A stretch of DNA of 64,000 nucleotides from Tritrichomonas musculus (taxonomy: Eukaryota > Parabasalia > Tritrichomonadida > Tritrichomonadidae). Numbering within the stretch: position 1 is the stretch's first letter; each line of letters begins with the position of its first letter. The position numbers and the translations under genes were made by a program. Positions 9,927 through 19,925 of this stretch are shown here, piece by piece. The stretch covers positions 248,001 to 312,000 of the forward strand of contig JAPFFF010000029.1 in the NCBI GenBank assembly GCA_039105265.1, given 5' to 3'. The notes under the pieces were generated by a model. The model was not told the DNA's origin, did not search any database, and worked only from the letters and a program-made list of their open reading frames with translations.

Positions 9927-10303
9927 TCTAACACATTTATTTATATTTTTATATTTTAAATTGTGAATTTAAGAGAATTCATGAATTTTAATTGAATACT
10001 ACCACTTTTCCATTTCCATAGTATTTCATGAAACCTATTACAAGTCAAACAATTGAATAAATTCACCTTATTATCATAATAATCATAATAAAAAAATGAA
10101 TGATGATGTAAAAATAAAAAATTAAAATTTTTAATTTAATTTAATTATATTAATAATAGAAAATCAAGCATACTCAAATCATTTGAGCTTTTTAACTACA
10201 GATTTCATGAAACGATATGAAACAACATTTCCTCATTGTTTGTAAAAAAAAAAAAATGATCATTTGAATAAAATACTTATATTTTAAATAAAATTTTTTT
10301 TTA
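9927..10303. other. AT-rich intergenic region
   Basis: Convergent intergenic stretch between the BspA pseudogene and the surface-protein gene. Only short AT-rich words; nothing recognisable. Confidence 0.5.
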
Positions 10304-11632
10304 TTAAATTTCACCCATTTCTGCTTCACTATGCATGATTTTATGATTTGTATAAATAAGATACCCTATGACGAATCCCATGAATACAATTATTGCACCT
10401 AAAACGACTCCAAGTATAATTGCTGTTTTGTTCTTTCCTTTGCTAACTTCCTTTACTTCAGGGCAACTAATATCAACAATTTCAGAATAACTGCCTTCTG
10501 GACTCGATGGACAGTCTGAAGGTTTTGGACATTCAACTTGTTCAGGACATGATGAACAAATGCATTCTTCAGGTTCAGGACATGATGGACAAATAACTTC
10601 ATCATTTTTCTTTTCAATTCCAATGTCAATTCCACGCCACATGTAATGATTATTTTGTGGATTAACTGTTGATTGTGAAACATAATTTTGAAAACCTGTT
10701 TCATCAGGCAAAATTAATTTTGGTAGTTTTGAATTCTCAAAGATTTGTGTGTTGAACAATATTGGCGGAGTTAAACCAAGTTTCAGTTCACTTAATTCAA
10801 TGCAACCTTTGAAAATATTTGCTGATTCTTGTTGTACAGTTTTCAATTTGGATAAATCAATTGTTCTTAGTTTTGAACATCCTTCAAACTGTGAGTCACC
10901 ATTCATTGTTTCCAAACTTGGAAATTCTAATGTTTCAAGTAAGACACAATTTTTGAATACGCCTTTTAGCATAATTTTGGCATCTTTTAAGTTTACTGAT
11001 GACAATTTAGAAAGACCAGAAAACAATTCATCAGGAACTGTTTTTAAGAGTGGAAATGAAACTTCTTGTAATCCAGTGTCTCCTTTTAATTCAGCACCTC
11101 GAATTGTTTGAAGGTTTGTCATTGTAAGTTTTGTCAAACTTGGAATGTTTTGTAGAGCATTAAGCCCAATTATTACTTCTGGATGAATTGTAATTTCTCT
11201 CAATGATGTGCATCCTTCAAAAGTTCCACGACTAATCTCAGATATTGTCCCAATTACTGCTTCAAATGTTTCAATAGTTGTGTATCCACTAACAGTATTT
11301 TTCAAATCTTCAGGCTCAACTAATCCTCCATTTAGTTTAAGATAGACAATTTGAGGAACATCCAAAAGGATACTGGAAGTTTGACCTAGACTTCCGTTTT
11401 TAATATTTTGAAGTTTTCTGGATTTGTATTCATCGCCATTAACAATAAAATAAAGCATTTCTGGAAGGAATTTTGGATCTATTTTGATTCCACACCAACG
11501 TTCGTCCTCTTTTACATCATCTTTAACCAGAGATTCGTCATCATAAGCTAAATAATCTTCTGTTTTTGGAAGAACAAGCTTAATATTGTCGAGTCCAACG
11601 AATGCATTGCTATTAAATGTAGATGATTATTA
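10304..11632 (-). pseudogene. BspA-like surface protein with C-terminal membrane anchor, 5'-truncated
   Basis: The first ATG would be at 11458 (384 residues), but the same frame is open up to 11632 and upstream codons already read as protein: F-V-G-L-D-N-I-K-L-V-L-P, then W-C-G-I-K-I-D. This module matches the one that closes the second LRR block (K-L-P-K-L-I-L-P, W-R-G-I-D-I-G), so an earlier LRR block and the signal peptide appear to be missing. After ~9 LRRs comes a Cys-Pro-rich stem with C-P-x-C-P-E motifs, a transmembrane helix (A-I-I-L-G-V-V-L-G-A-I-I-V-F) and a ~15-residue tail, the layout of TvBspA-type surface adhesin candidates. A stop lies just 5' of 11632 and no upstream LRR is readable, so this is probably a remnant; initiation at 11458 would give a protein without export signal. 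Confidence 0.7.
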
Positions 11633-12202
11633 TTTTAATGTTATTCGATGCTTTTTTCTTTAACAAAGCGGTACAACTGATTAAAATAAAAAAATTATTT
11701 TTTCATTGACCATTTTTACTGTTTATTTTAATTAATTAACGACATTGGACCTCTGTGCCCATTGATCATTTTGAGTTTCAGTAAGGGTAAAATAATAAAT
11801 TGATTTGTTTATATTCTTTGTGATATATTCATTGATTTAAAGAAAAAAAAATTAAAAATCTTTTTTAAGACAAAAGCAAGATCAAATAATAGATAATAAA
11901 AAAAGGTCAAACACCTTACTTAATTTTTGAATGAATTTATTCATTGTAAAGAATTTTTCAGTTGATCTTTACTTCAAGCATTAAAGATATTTCTATAACC
12001 TTGACAAATGGATGATGATATAAAAAAGTTCAAATTTTTCAATTCACTGTAAGCTAGGTTTCTTCAATTAAAATATATGAATTGGTACAAAATAAAACAA
12101 ATAATACCTTTTCTTATTTTAAAAATAATACAAAAATTTTCAAGATAATAAAGTTTTTTTTTTCAAATTGAATTCAAAGATTCAATTTCTAGGATAACAA
12201 AA
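11633..12202. other. AT-rich intergenic region
   Basis: About 570 bp between two divergent reading frames. I see no LRR coding, RNA gene or clear repeat. TTCAATTTCTA about 15 bp before the ATG at 12203 may serve as an initiator. Confidence 0.5.
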
Positions 12203-13348
12203 ATGACAGAAATTCGCATTAAGGAACACTTAGAAAAAATGACAGAATTTCAAACTAATCTTCTAAATTACCTTGATCAAGAGGAAAACAATGAAGAAAA
12301 TTTGCAAAATATTAGAAATATATTTGATGATAATAAAATATATGATAAAAGTTATGAACTCAAGTTATTATTTCATTTAATTTTAAAATTATCAAACAAT
12401 TATTATCGCAAATCTGATTTTTTTAGTAAAATCGAAAAAATTTTGGAATATTTCAAAAATCACATGAAACAATATTTTTCAAATTCAAAACTTTTCAGCA
12501 TTTTTAAAAGTAATAAACGAATTTTGCTTTATCTTTTTGAAGAAAAAATAATAATTATGGATGAATTTATTGCCAAACAACTTTCAACAGTTAAACGTCG
12601 AAATAAAAACTATCCATTATATTTTGCACCAGAACTAAAGCCACTAATGAACGAATTCATCAAGCCAAAAAACATTTTTCCCTTTTATTTAATTGTAGAA
12701 ATTGAGAAAGAGCAATCAGAAGACTTTTATGTCAAGAGAAAAATTGGTGAAAATGACGAAATTATTTGTCAAATAATTCGAAATGATTCCTTAGATGAAT
12801 TTATTGATTATATAAGTAAAAATGATATTCAATTGGATTCTATTATTCAACCATCAATTTTCGAAACAAACAATTTTTTACTGAAGAACAATTATGTAAG
12901 TTTAATTGAATATGCTGCATTTTTTGGATCAAAGAAAATTTTTCAATATTTGATCAAATTTAATAATATGTCATCATTAGAAACATCAATATGGAATTAT
13001 GCAATTCATGGAGGAAATGCAGAAATTATTCATTACCTTGAAGAAAATCATATTCAGCCAGCATTGAATGATAAAAAAGAATATGAAATTTTTTTCAAAG
13101 AATCAATAAAATGTCATTTTAATGATGCTGCAAATTACATCAAAAACAAGTACATTAAAGAAGATTGGAATAAATCATTCGATATATTGATCAATGCTCT
13201 TAAATACTACAATTTTTATTATATTCAGAATGAATTAATTAATGATTCATCTTTTGGTTATCTTTGCAAATATGATTATTTCATGCTTGTTCAGATTCTC
13301 TTATGTGAAAAGGAAATCAATATAAATCAAAAAATTGCAAATATTTAA
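12203..13348 (+). CDS. DUF3447/ankyrin protein, N-terminal part; further ankyrin cassettes follow downstream
   Basis: 381 residues. The N-terminal ~170 residues are helical and charged (the region before the ankyrins in this trichomonad family), followed by C-Q-I-I-R-N-D-S, then I-E-Y-A-A-F-F-G-S-K-x-I-F-Q-Y-L, W-N-Y-A-I-H-G-G-N-A-E-I-I-H-Y-L and so on, the degenerate ankyrin helices of DUF3447. It ends in E-K-E-I-N-I-N-Q-K-I-A-N-I-stop, exactly where an ankyrin hairpin (I-D-I-N-I-x) is expected and where a next repeat should begin. Four more ankyrin cassettes in the same orientation follow at 13677, 14034, 15727 and 16464, divided by AT-rich spacers. The ATG follows a TTCAATTTCTAGG stretch. 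This may be the first block of a split gene, or a now shortened gene with dead 3' repeats. Confidence 0.75.
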   Translation: MTEIRIKEHLEKMTEFQTNLLNYLDQEENNEENLQNIRNIFDDNKIYDKSYELKLLFHLILKLSNNYYRKSDFFSKIEKILEYFKNHMKQYFSNSKLFSIFKSNKRILLYLFEEKIIIMDEFIAKQLSTVKRRNKNYPLYFAPELKPLMNEFIKPKNIFPFYLIVEIEKEQSEDFYVKRKIGENDEIICQIIRNDSLDEFIDYISKNDIQLDSIIQPSIFETNNFLLKNNYVSLIEYAAFFGSKKIFQYLIKFNNMSSLETSIWNYAIHGGNAEIIHYLEENHIQPALNDKKEYEIFFKESIKCHFNDAANYIKNKYIKEDWNKSFDILINALKYYNFYYIQNELINDSSFGYLCKYDYFMLVQILLCEKEININQKIANI

Positions 13349-13364
13349 ATCTGCTTTTATTGAT

Positions 13365-13676
13365 ACAATATTTCTAATATTCAAATTCATGAATTGTAAT
13401 TACATTCAAAGTCAATTTTTTTTAATTATATTCAAAACGGCATATTTTAATTACATTCAAAATTGTATATTTCAATCGCATTCAAAAACATATATTTTAA
13501 TGACATTTAAAAATTAAATTTCAATGAAATTGAATGTAAATATCATAATTGCATTTAAAATTACACATTTTAATCATATTCATAATTGAATATTATGATT
13601 ACATTTAAAACCATGAATTATAATCACATTCTCATTTAAAAAAATTTTGATGAAATTTCAAAATAAATTTTTATAA
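13365..13676 (+). repeat. AT-rich minisatellite spacer 1 (about 28-32 bp units)
   Basis: Loose tandem copies of a unit like ATTTTAATTACATTCAAAAT (unit ~28-32 bp, each with an ATTCA(A)A word). No long frame. It ends in GATGAAATTTCAAAATAAA before the next ankyrin cassette, an end shared with the other spacers. Confidence 0.6.
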
Positions 13677-13772
13677 AACTGCACTTTATTTAGCAATCGA
13701 GAAAGAAAATATTGAAATTATTAAACTTTTATTAGCTGATGATAAACTTGACATAAATATACTTAATGTTTT
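13677..13772 (+). other. Ankyrin-repeat coding cassette 1
   Basis: Reads K-T-A-L-Y-L-A-I-E-K-E-N-I-E-I-I-K-L-L-L-A then D-I-N-I-L-N-V: one complete ankyrin repeat. Compared with cassette 3, I count about 7 synonymous and 5 non-synonymous codon differences, as expected of sequence that was once kept at protein level. Spacer DNA lies on both sides. Confidence 0.7.
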
Positions 13773-14033
13773 TAACAAATTTTTTTGACAAAATTCAAAT
13801 TGTGTATTTTAATATAATTCAAAACAAATAGTTATATCAAATTCAAATTAATTTGTTTTAATGATATTTAAGATTCTTATTTTAATGATATATGAAAACA
13901 ATGGTTTCAATAAAATTCAATGCCACATTCCAATAAAATTCAATTTTCAAAGTTATATGCAATTCAAATTTAAATAATTTAATGAAATTTGAAATCTAAT
14001 ATTTTGATGAAATAACAAAATAACTTTATAGAA
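13773..14033 (+). repeat. AT-rich minisatellite spacer 2
   Basis: The same unit family as spacer 1 (TTTTAATNNAATTCAAAA words), ending in GATGAAATAACAAAATAACTTTATAG next to the next cassette. Confidence 0.6.
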
Positions 14034-14121
14034 CTGCTTTATTTCTGGCTGTTCAGAAAGAGAATATTGAAATTGTCAATCTTTTATTAGCAAATGATAA
14101 AATTGACATAAATATACTTAA
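14034..14121 (+). other. Ankyrin-repeat coding cassette 2
   Basis: Reads R-T-A-L-F-L-A-V-Q-K-E-N-I-E-I-V-N-L-L-L-A then K-I-D-I-N-I-L-N, one ankyrin repeat. The hAT-like insertion at 14122 begins immediately after it. Confidence 0.7.
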
Positions 14122-15419
14122 CAGAGGTATTCATGTGAAGTGAAAACTCGTTATTTTATTTTTTATTTTTACTTTAATTGAATGAATATTTTATCTTATG
14201 AAAAAATATTAAGATTATTTACTTCTATATATCCAATACTGACATTTTCCATAATTGATTTTAATGGATGTTGAGAATTTAAAAACCATTTAAAAAATAA
14301 TGTTTCATCTATATCTCGAGTCATATAAAATATTTATGAATTATAAATCAATAATAATATTTTATATTTTATTTATAAATTATATTATCTGTTATATATC
14401 CAATTTATTAGCCATATATAAATTTAAATGCAAATATACATTAAAAAATTAAGAAAATGACTTATTTCTCAATTGATTTACGAAATAATTAGATACTAAT
14501 TGTACAATATAATAATAATAAATATTTAAATAAATTTTATTATGTAAATAAGTTACTTTATACTCTCATTTTAAAGAAAAATGTAATTTTATATTTTGCT
14601 TTATTTTGAATTATTTTTCATCGTATTTTGGTACGTTATTATTTTTTAGTGACGTGAGATGATTATTTTCGGTGAAGTGAAGTTAATAGTGAAGTGATTC
14701 TTGAAAAATATAAATTTCCTCATCTTCTTAAAAATATTATTAAAAATATTTTTTATAAAGTAAAATTATTAAGTACTATATTATAAAAATAACTTTAATA
14801 TTTAATATATTGAAAACCAAAAATTAATCACAATACAAAGCAACATATTTTTTTAGAAATTCAATTAAATATCATCGTTTAATTGAATTTTTCATTTTTT
14901 TTGTGTTAATTTATCTATTTAACATATAATGTAAAACTTAAATATAAAATTTATATAGTATATAAAATATAATATATATTATATATATAAAATAAAATAA
15001 TGTTTTAAAAAAAATACTACTAGGATAAAAAATGTTTATTATTTCAATATAAAAAATATAATTACTGAAAAAGTTAAAAATTTATAAAAAATAAAAAAAA
15101 ATATAAACAAGTGTATCTCTAGAAAATAAATATTTTTTAAACATATAAGTATTAATAAGTTATCAATAAATATATACTATAATAATTAATAAAACAAAAT
15201 TATATATATATTTATATTTCATCAATTTTTTATAAAAAAAATTATATTGCCTCTCAATTATAAAACGATTCTTATTCAGAAAAATAAAAAGAGAAATATC
15301 TCAAAAATATGAGTATAAAATTCTTATCCATTAAAGTTCATTCTTAGTTTCAAAATAAAAATAAAGAAAATATGATCAATATTACAATATTTCGTCAATT
15401 TCTCTACATGAATACCTCT
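14122..15419. mobile_element. 1.3-kb non-autonomous hAT-like DNA transposon
   Basis: The left end is CAGAGGTATTCATGT and the right end ACATGAATACCTCT, a perfect 14-bp inverted pair (14123-14136 and 15406-15419). Both sides are flanked by TACTTAA (14115-14121 and 15420-15426), a 7-bp direct repeat consistent with a hAT target-site duplication (8 bp expected, one base off). CAGAGGT is a usual hAT end. The interior is extremely AT-rich and has no gene; GAAGTGA words occur near the left end and near 14670-14695. The element split a spacer just after an ankyrin cassette. Confidence 0.7.
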
Positions 15420-15426
15420 TACTTAA

Positions 15427-15726
15427 TAAAATTCAAAATTTTTATATTTGTAAATACAATTTTAATATATATTTATCAATGATATTTTAAATCATAAATT
15501 TTGATGAAATTCATAATTGTTCATTTCAATTATGTTCAAAATCATTTTAATGAAATCTTAAATAATTGTTTTCAATATAATTCAAAACAATATTTTTTAA
15601 ATACTATTCAAAATTAGAAATTTCAACTGGATTCAGAAAAATATAATTCAATTACATTCAAAATTATTTATTAGAATTATATTCAAAATCAAATATTTCG
15701 ATGAAATTATAAAAATAATTTTATAG
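15427..15726 (+). repeat. AT-rich minisatellite spacer 3 (continues spacer split by the insertion)
   Basis: Units with ATTCAAAATNNTNTATTTCAAT words as in the other spacers, ending in GATGAAATTATAAAAATAATTTTATAG before cassette 3. Without the 1.3-kb insertion this spacer is about 300 bp, like the first two. Confidence 0.6.
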
Positions 15727-15822
15727 AACTGCATTATATATTGCAGTTGATAAAGAAAACATTGAAATCATCAAACTTTTATTAGCCAATGATAAACTTA
15801 ATATAAATATTCTAAATATTTT
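15727..15822 (+). other. Ankyrin-repeat coding cassette 3
   Basis: Reads R-T-A-L-Y-I-A-V-D-K-E-N-I-E-I-I-K-L-L-L-A then L-N-I-N-I-L-N: one intact ankyrin repeat between two spacers. Confidence 0.7.
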
Positions 15823-16463
15823 AAATTATTTTTGTTTTGATAAGATTCAAAATATCTTTTTCAATGTAATTCAGAAACATTTATTTTAATCAAATTTTAA
15901 ATTAATCATTTCAATGAAATTCAAAATCAAAAATTTAAACAGAATCAAGAATTATATATTTCAATAAAATCCAAAGCCATATGTTTCAATAGAATTCAAA
16001 AATTTATATTTCAATCAAATTAAAATATAAATTTCAATGGAATTCAAAGTCATATGTTTCAATAGAATTCTCAATTAAATATTTGAATGGAATTCAAAAT
16101 CGAGTATTTCAATCTAATTCCAAGTTATATGTTATTATCTAATTCGAAATCTAGTATTTCAAATAAAATTCATACTCAAAAAATTCAATAAAATTTATAA
16201 AACAATCATATTTCAATAAAATTTTTAAATGTATATTTCAACCCAATTTAAAGTCTACTGTTTCAATGATATTTAAGTTTTTATGTTTCAATCCTATTCA
16301 AAATACTCATTTTCAATGAAATTCAATTTTTTTAATTCAATATTATTCAAAAACTTATATTTCAATATCATTCATAAATCACCTGTTTCAATATGATTCA
16401 AAATGAGATATTTCAATAACATTCTAAATAATATATTTCAATGAAATTATTTTATAATTTAAT
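15823..16463 (+). repeat. AT-rich minisatellite spacer 4
   Basis: The longest and most regular spacer: about twenty copies of a ~28-33 bp unit with TATATTTCAATNNAATTCAAAA as core. It ends in TTTCAATGAAATTATTTTATAATTTAA before the last cassette. Confidence 0.65.
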
Positions 16464-16682
16464 AAGACAGCATTGCATTTGGCCGTTGAAAGAGGAAATA
16501 TTGATATTATAAAACTTTTATTGACAGTTAAAAACATTGATATTAATATTGAAGATAAAATTTATTCTCTAAATAAATCTAGTTTTGTATCCTTACATTA
16601 ATGATTTTGCTATAAATGATTTATGGAACAAGCCAATTGATTATGCAAAAAAAGATGAAATTAAAGAGCTACTTGAGCAGTA
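16464..16682 (+). other. Ankyrin-repeat coding cassette 4 and C-terminal end
   Basis: Reads K-T-A-L-H-L-A-V-E-R-G-N-I-D-I-I-K-L-L-L then I-D-I-N-I-E-D, and after a change of frame near 16590 N-D-L-W-N-K-P-I-D-Y-A-K-K-D-E-I-K-E-L-L-stop. This is a typical terminal ankyrin helix pair (compare K-T-P-x-D-x-A) followed by TAA, so it is the natural end of the ankyrin protein. Confidence 0.65.
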
Positions 16683-16794
16683 ATTATTTTTTAACATTGA
16701 ATAAATAGTCAATCATATGCATATGAGTTTTTATTTATTTATTTTGATAGATGTAAAATAAAAAAAAATAAATGTTTAATATAACATTCAAACT

Positions 16795-16925
16795 GAAATT
16801 TGCATTCAATGGTTGCTCATTATTGAATTAAATCTCAATTCCTTTATTAGTAATATTATATATTGTCAAATATGTTTTCCAAAATTATGAATGTGAAATC
16901 CAATGATCATTATGTATATTAAACA
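16795..16925 (+). pseudogene. BspA LRR relic
   Basis: Contains F-A-F-N-G-C-S-L-L-N followed by an in-frame stop and then I-S-I-P-L-L-V, one LRR_5 repeat in decay. It lies after the ankyrin gene, the same order (ankyrin then BspA) as at 7235-9884, which suggests the two loci arose by duplication of one ankyrin-BspA unit. Confidence 0.5.
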
Positions 16926-17249
16926 AAAACTATTCAGGAATTGTACCATGGAAAATAAGTGAATAACTTGAACTATTTGGATCTTTATTTTTATTATATT
17001 CTCTTGAAACAGGATTTCATCCAATGTAAGAATCAAAAAATTTGCTTGATAATCATGATCATTGTTGCCGTTTCTTTTGAATGTTTTTTTTTTAGATATT
17101 TACAAGCCTTCTTTTATGAATTCTTTTTGTTTACTTCTTATCCAATACAAAAAAATTGCTCGTTCAGCATTTTATAATTTTGGCAATTTAGTATTTATTT
17201 TTACCGAAGGTTTTATATCAGTAGTTGATATTCTATTTCATTCGATTTA

Positions 17250-18139
17250 TCTAAACATGATTCTGTTATGTATGATGATGCTGATAATAATAATAATAAT
17301 AACGAATCAGCCGACTATGATTTTTTGGGTCCACAAAGAGGGGGAAATAAATTTATGAATAAATATACAGTTAATGATATTAAAAATATAATCAAATGCC
17401 GCATGATTGGTGATGGTTTAAAAAAAGTGGGTTTTCCAGATTGGTATGTCGAATTTGACTTAACAGATTCGTTTAATCATTATTTATACCTTAGATCCAA
17501 AAGATATATGGACAAAGAAAAATATATTGGATTTTTAATTGTTAGAATTGATCAAAGAATTCAATTTTAAAATTCCTTGTCACTCGCCCAAATCTATACA
17601 ATTTATTAAGAAAAACATTGATCTATCATCTCTTAATCTTTTAAATATAAAATGGTTATCATTACAAAATCATATCACCTCTTTCTCACCTCAAAAACCA
17701 CGTTTGCCAGGACAAAAATATCCAGGTTCCAGAATTGGTCGATCTGTTTTAATAATTATTCGAAGAATTTGCATTTTAAATCATCGTGATGGAATTCTAA
17801 ATGTTCCAGAACATTTTCACAATGCTTTTCTTTACCAAGGCTTCGTTTTTATCGATCCTGAGGTTCAAGGATCTTTAGAAAAAATGAAAAATGATCTTAG
17901 TAACGGCATTCAAAAGTACTGACTAGCTAATGTTTCATGGGCAATTGGAATGGGCGCACTCAAACTAGGTGGCAAAACATATGAGTGGAATCCAGGTGAA
18001 CAAATCCTTCCTTTATCCAAAAGATTTTACTTATTTCAATTCGTACGATTTCACAGAAATTGTTGACAATGTGATCAGTAATTTACCAAAGTTTGAAATT
18101 GGCTGGAACTCGACTGGATTAATTAAGAATAATACTTAA
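17250..18139 (+). pseudogene. Decayed conserved gene of bacterial look, function unknown
   Basis: Overlapping frames (17268-17570, 17539-17922 and a third to 18139) read as one protein of ~290 residues in several pieces. Recognisable parts are W-Y-V-E-F-D-L, Y-L-Y-L-R-S-K-R-Y-M, then W-L-S-L-Q-N, R-L-P-G-Q-K-Y-P-G-S-R-I-G-R-S-V, L-N-V-P-E-H-F-H-N-A, F-I-D-P-E, W-A-I-G-M-G and W-N-P-G-E-Q-I-L-P-L. The P-G-Q-x-x-P-G-x-x-x-G-R and L-N-V-P-E-H-x-H-N-A words recall an uncharacterised bacterial family, from memory only. At least two frame changes and an Asn repeat (17285-17305) near the start mark it as a pseudogene. Confidence 0.55.
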
Positions 18140-18834
18140 ACAATATCATCTTAAAGAAAGGAAAATCACAGAGGCGTCGATAATCAACTCATTTCTCAGT
18201 TTCTCATTTTTTGGTGAATATTCAATTTTAAGATCAGTTAAATAGTCTTTATTTGGAATAATAAGTAATCAACTGCTTAAAAAAGCAGGAAAAGATGCTT
18301 TTTCAAAAGATGAATAAAATATATATTCATTTTCTTCAAAAAAGTTTAGCAACACGTAGTTTACCGAATGTTAAGACATCGAATATGGCTGTATAATAAA
18401 GTATTACCGGAAAATCATCAACATTATTATTTAAAAAGTGTCATAAAATAACTTTTTTTATTTGAATTTTATTCAAGAATCTACAGAAATAGTTTGACAA
18501 TGCTTTTCATGCGGTTTGTGCTCATCAAAGCAGCTCATATTAGTAAGTATTAAGGAAGTAATACAAGAGTCCTTCAGTTTCATCAAAATTGCAATTAATT
18601 CAAGTTTTTGTTCTGCTATGCATTATGCAATTTAGTCAACATGTGTTATCATGATTTTACAATATCATATTGGTTCCATTCTTGAGAAGGCTCTATTTAC
18701 ATTTTCCAAAACAGCAGCATTTTTCATGATTATGCTTTAATAAAAGTCAAAGAAACAGAAGAACTTGTCTCCAGAGCTGCCTCTATCTCATTTTTATCAA
18801 GAAAAGGATCGCTCTTGCTTTTAGTACTCATTAT
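18140..18834. other. Non-coding stretch with short coding-like scraps
   Basis: No frame longer than ~40 codons. Scraps such as N-Q-L-L-K-K-A-G-K-D-A-F suggest an old gene but are too short to name. Near 18800 the words I-A-L-A-F-S-T-H-Y-L-N-D-E-E-M join the ORF at 18835. Confidence 0.35.
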
Positions 18835-19056
18835 TTGAATGATGAAGAAATGAATTCCCTAAATGAAACTTATTCAAATGCAATTGATATCTATGAGGAG
18901 AGTTCAAAGGTGATGGCTCTTGATCCTCCAATTTTATATGATTTAATTTCAAGCAAAATAAGTGATAAAATGATTGATAATCAAGATGATAATATAACTA
19001 CAATTAACGGTAGTCAAATGCAATTTTCAATTATTAAAATTAACAAAGCAACTTGA
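18835..19056 (+). pseudogene. Fragment of an unrecognised gene, first duplicate copy
   Basis: 73 codons of an acidic protein (I-D-I-Y-E-E-S-S-K-V-M-A-L-D, then L-I-S-S-K-I-S-D). The stretch 18873-19027 is duplicated at 19187-19340 with a few differences. This copy runs into a rearranged piece and ends early. I do not recognise the family. Confidence 0.45.
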
Positions 19057-19340
19057 TTTCTACCGTTAATTGTAGTTATATTATCATCTTGATTTCAAAC
19101 CGAAATCAACAGCAGCAATATTCATGTCACTAAATCAAATCAAGCACAAGAATTACAAGAAAATCCAACCAAAAAAGGCGCATTACTTCAAATGCAATTG
19201 ATATCTATGAGGAGAGTTCAAAGGTGATGGCTCTTGATGCTCCAATTTTATATGATTTAATTTCAAGCAAAATAAGTGATGATATGATTGATGATCAAGA
19301 TGATAATATAACTACAATAAACGTAGACAAATGCAATTTT
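18873..19340 (+). repeat. Direct duplication (155 bp, 314 bp apart) with a 32-bp perfect inverted repeat
   Basis: Copy A is 18873-19027 and 19187-19340. A second shared block lies at 19102-19178 and 19362-19437, so the spacing differs by ~53 bp between copies. The extra bases in copy one hold an exact inverted copy (19060-19091) of 18982-19013, plus 18 bp (19037-19054) identical to 19607-19624. Confidence 0.8.
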
Positions 19341-19484
19341 GGTAATGAGTCAAATCAAAAAGAAATCAACCGCAGCAATATTCATGTCACTAAATCAAAT
19401 CAAGCACATGAATTACAAGAAAATCCATCCAAAAAGGAAACATCACTCCAATTGCTATTGATGAAAGACAATGAAAAAATCTAA
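19224..19484 (+). pseudogene. Fragment of an unrecognised gene, second duplicate copy with C-terminus
   Basis: About 86 codons (first codons M-M-A-L-D-A-P-I-L-Y-D-L-I-S-S-K), acidic and Asn/Gln-rich, ending L-L-L-M-K-D-N-E-K-I-stop. It is the more complete copy of the tail seen at 18835. The true upstream exon or gene body is not present as an intact frame, so it is listed as a fragment. Confidence 0.4.
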
Positions 19485-19925
19485 TAATAAAGTGATTGTG
19501 AGACCAACAGATAAAATTCTTCAAAGATAAAGAAAAAATAATCATCCGATCATAAATAACTTATTAAATTAAAAACTAAAAAACATAAAATTAGTTATCT
19601 GTAATTAAATTAACAAAGCAACTTCCGATATTTCTTTATACTCTCCAATTAAATGATGAATAATATATAAAAAATTTATTTTTCATTAGAGAAACATGAT
19701 TATATATAAGTGGTAAAATAGTGATTCAATTATCTTACTCAATTTATGGCACTCTCAAGTTTTCAACACAATAAAAGCATAGAAAAGTATCAATATTGAA
19801 ATTTGGATTATTGAGTTGTCATAAATTTGCTTTCATCAAAAAACATTTACGCATAAAGTTTTTTTAAAGTTCAAGGTCAATATTTGGCCTTATTTTATCT
19901 AAAATTTTTGAATAAATTTTATTAA
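19485..19925. other. AT-rich intergenic region upstream of the UBR ligase
   Basis: About 440 bp without a gene. It holds the 18-bp segment 19607-19624 that recurs at 19037-19054. Confidence 0.5.

Noticed and set aside
13335-13517. A 60-codon frame after the ankyrin gene
   Set aside because: It is a reading of the minisatellite spacer.
16959-17358. Two hydrophobic plus-strand frames resembling membrane proteins
   Set aside because: AT-rich DNA read as Phe/Ile/Leu; the pieces overlap the start of the decayed gene at 17250 and have no consistent topology.
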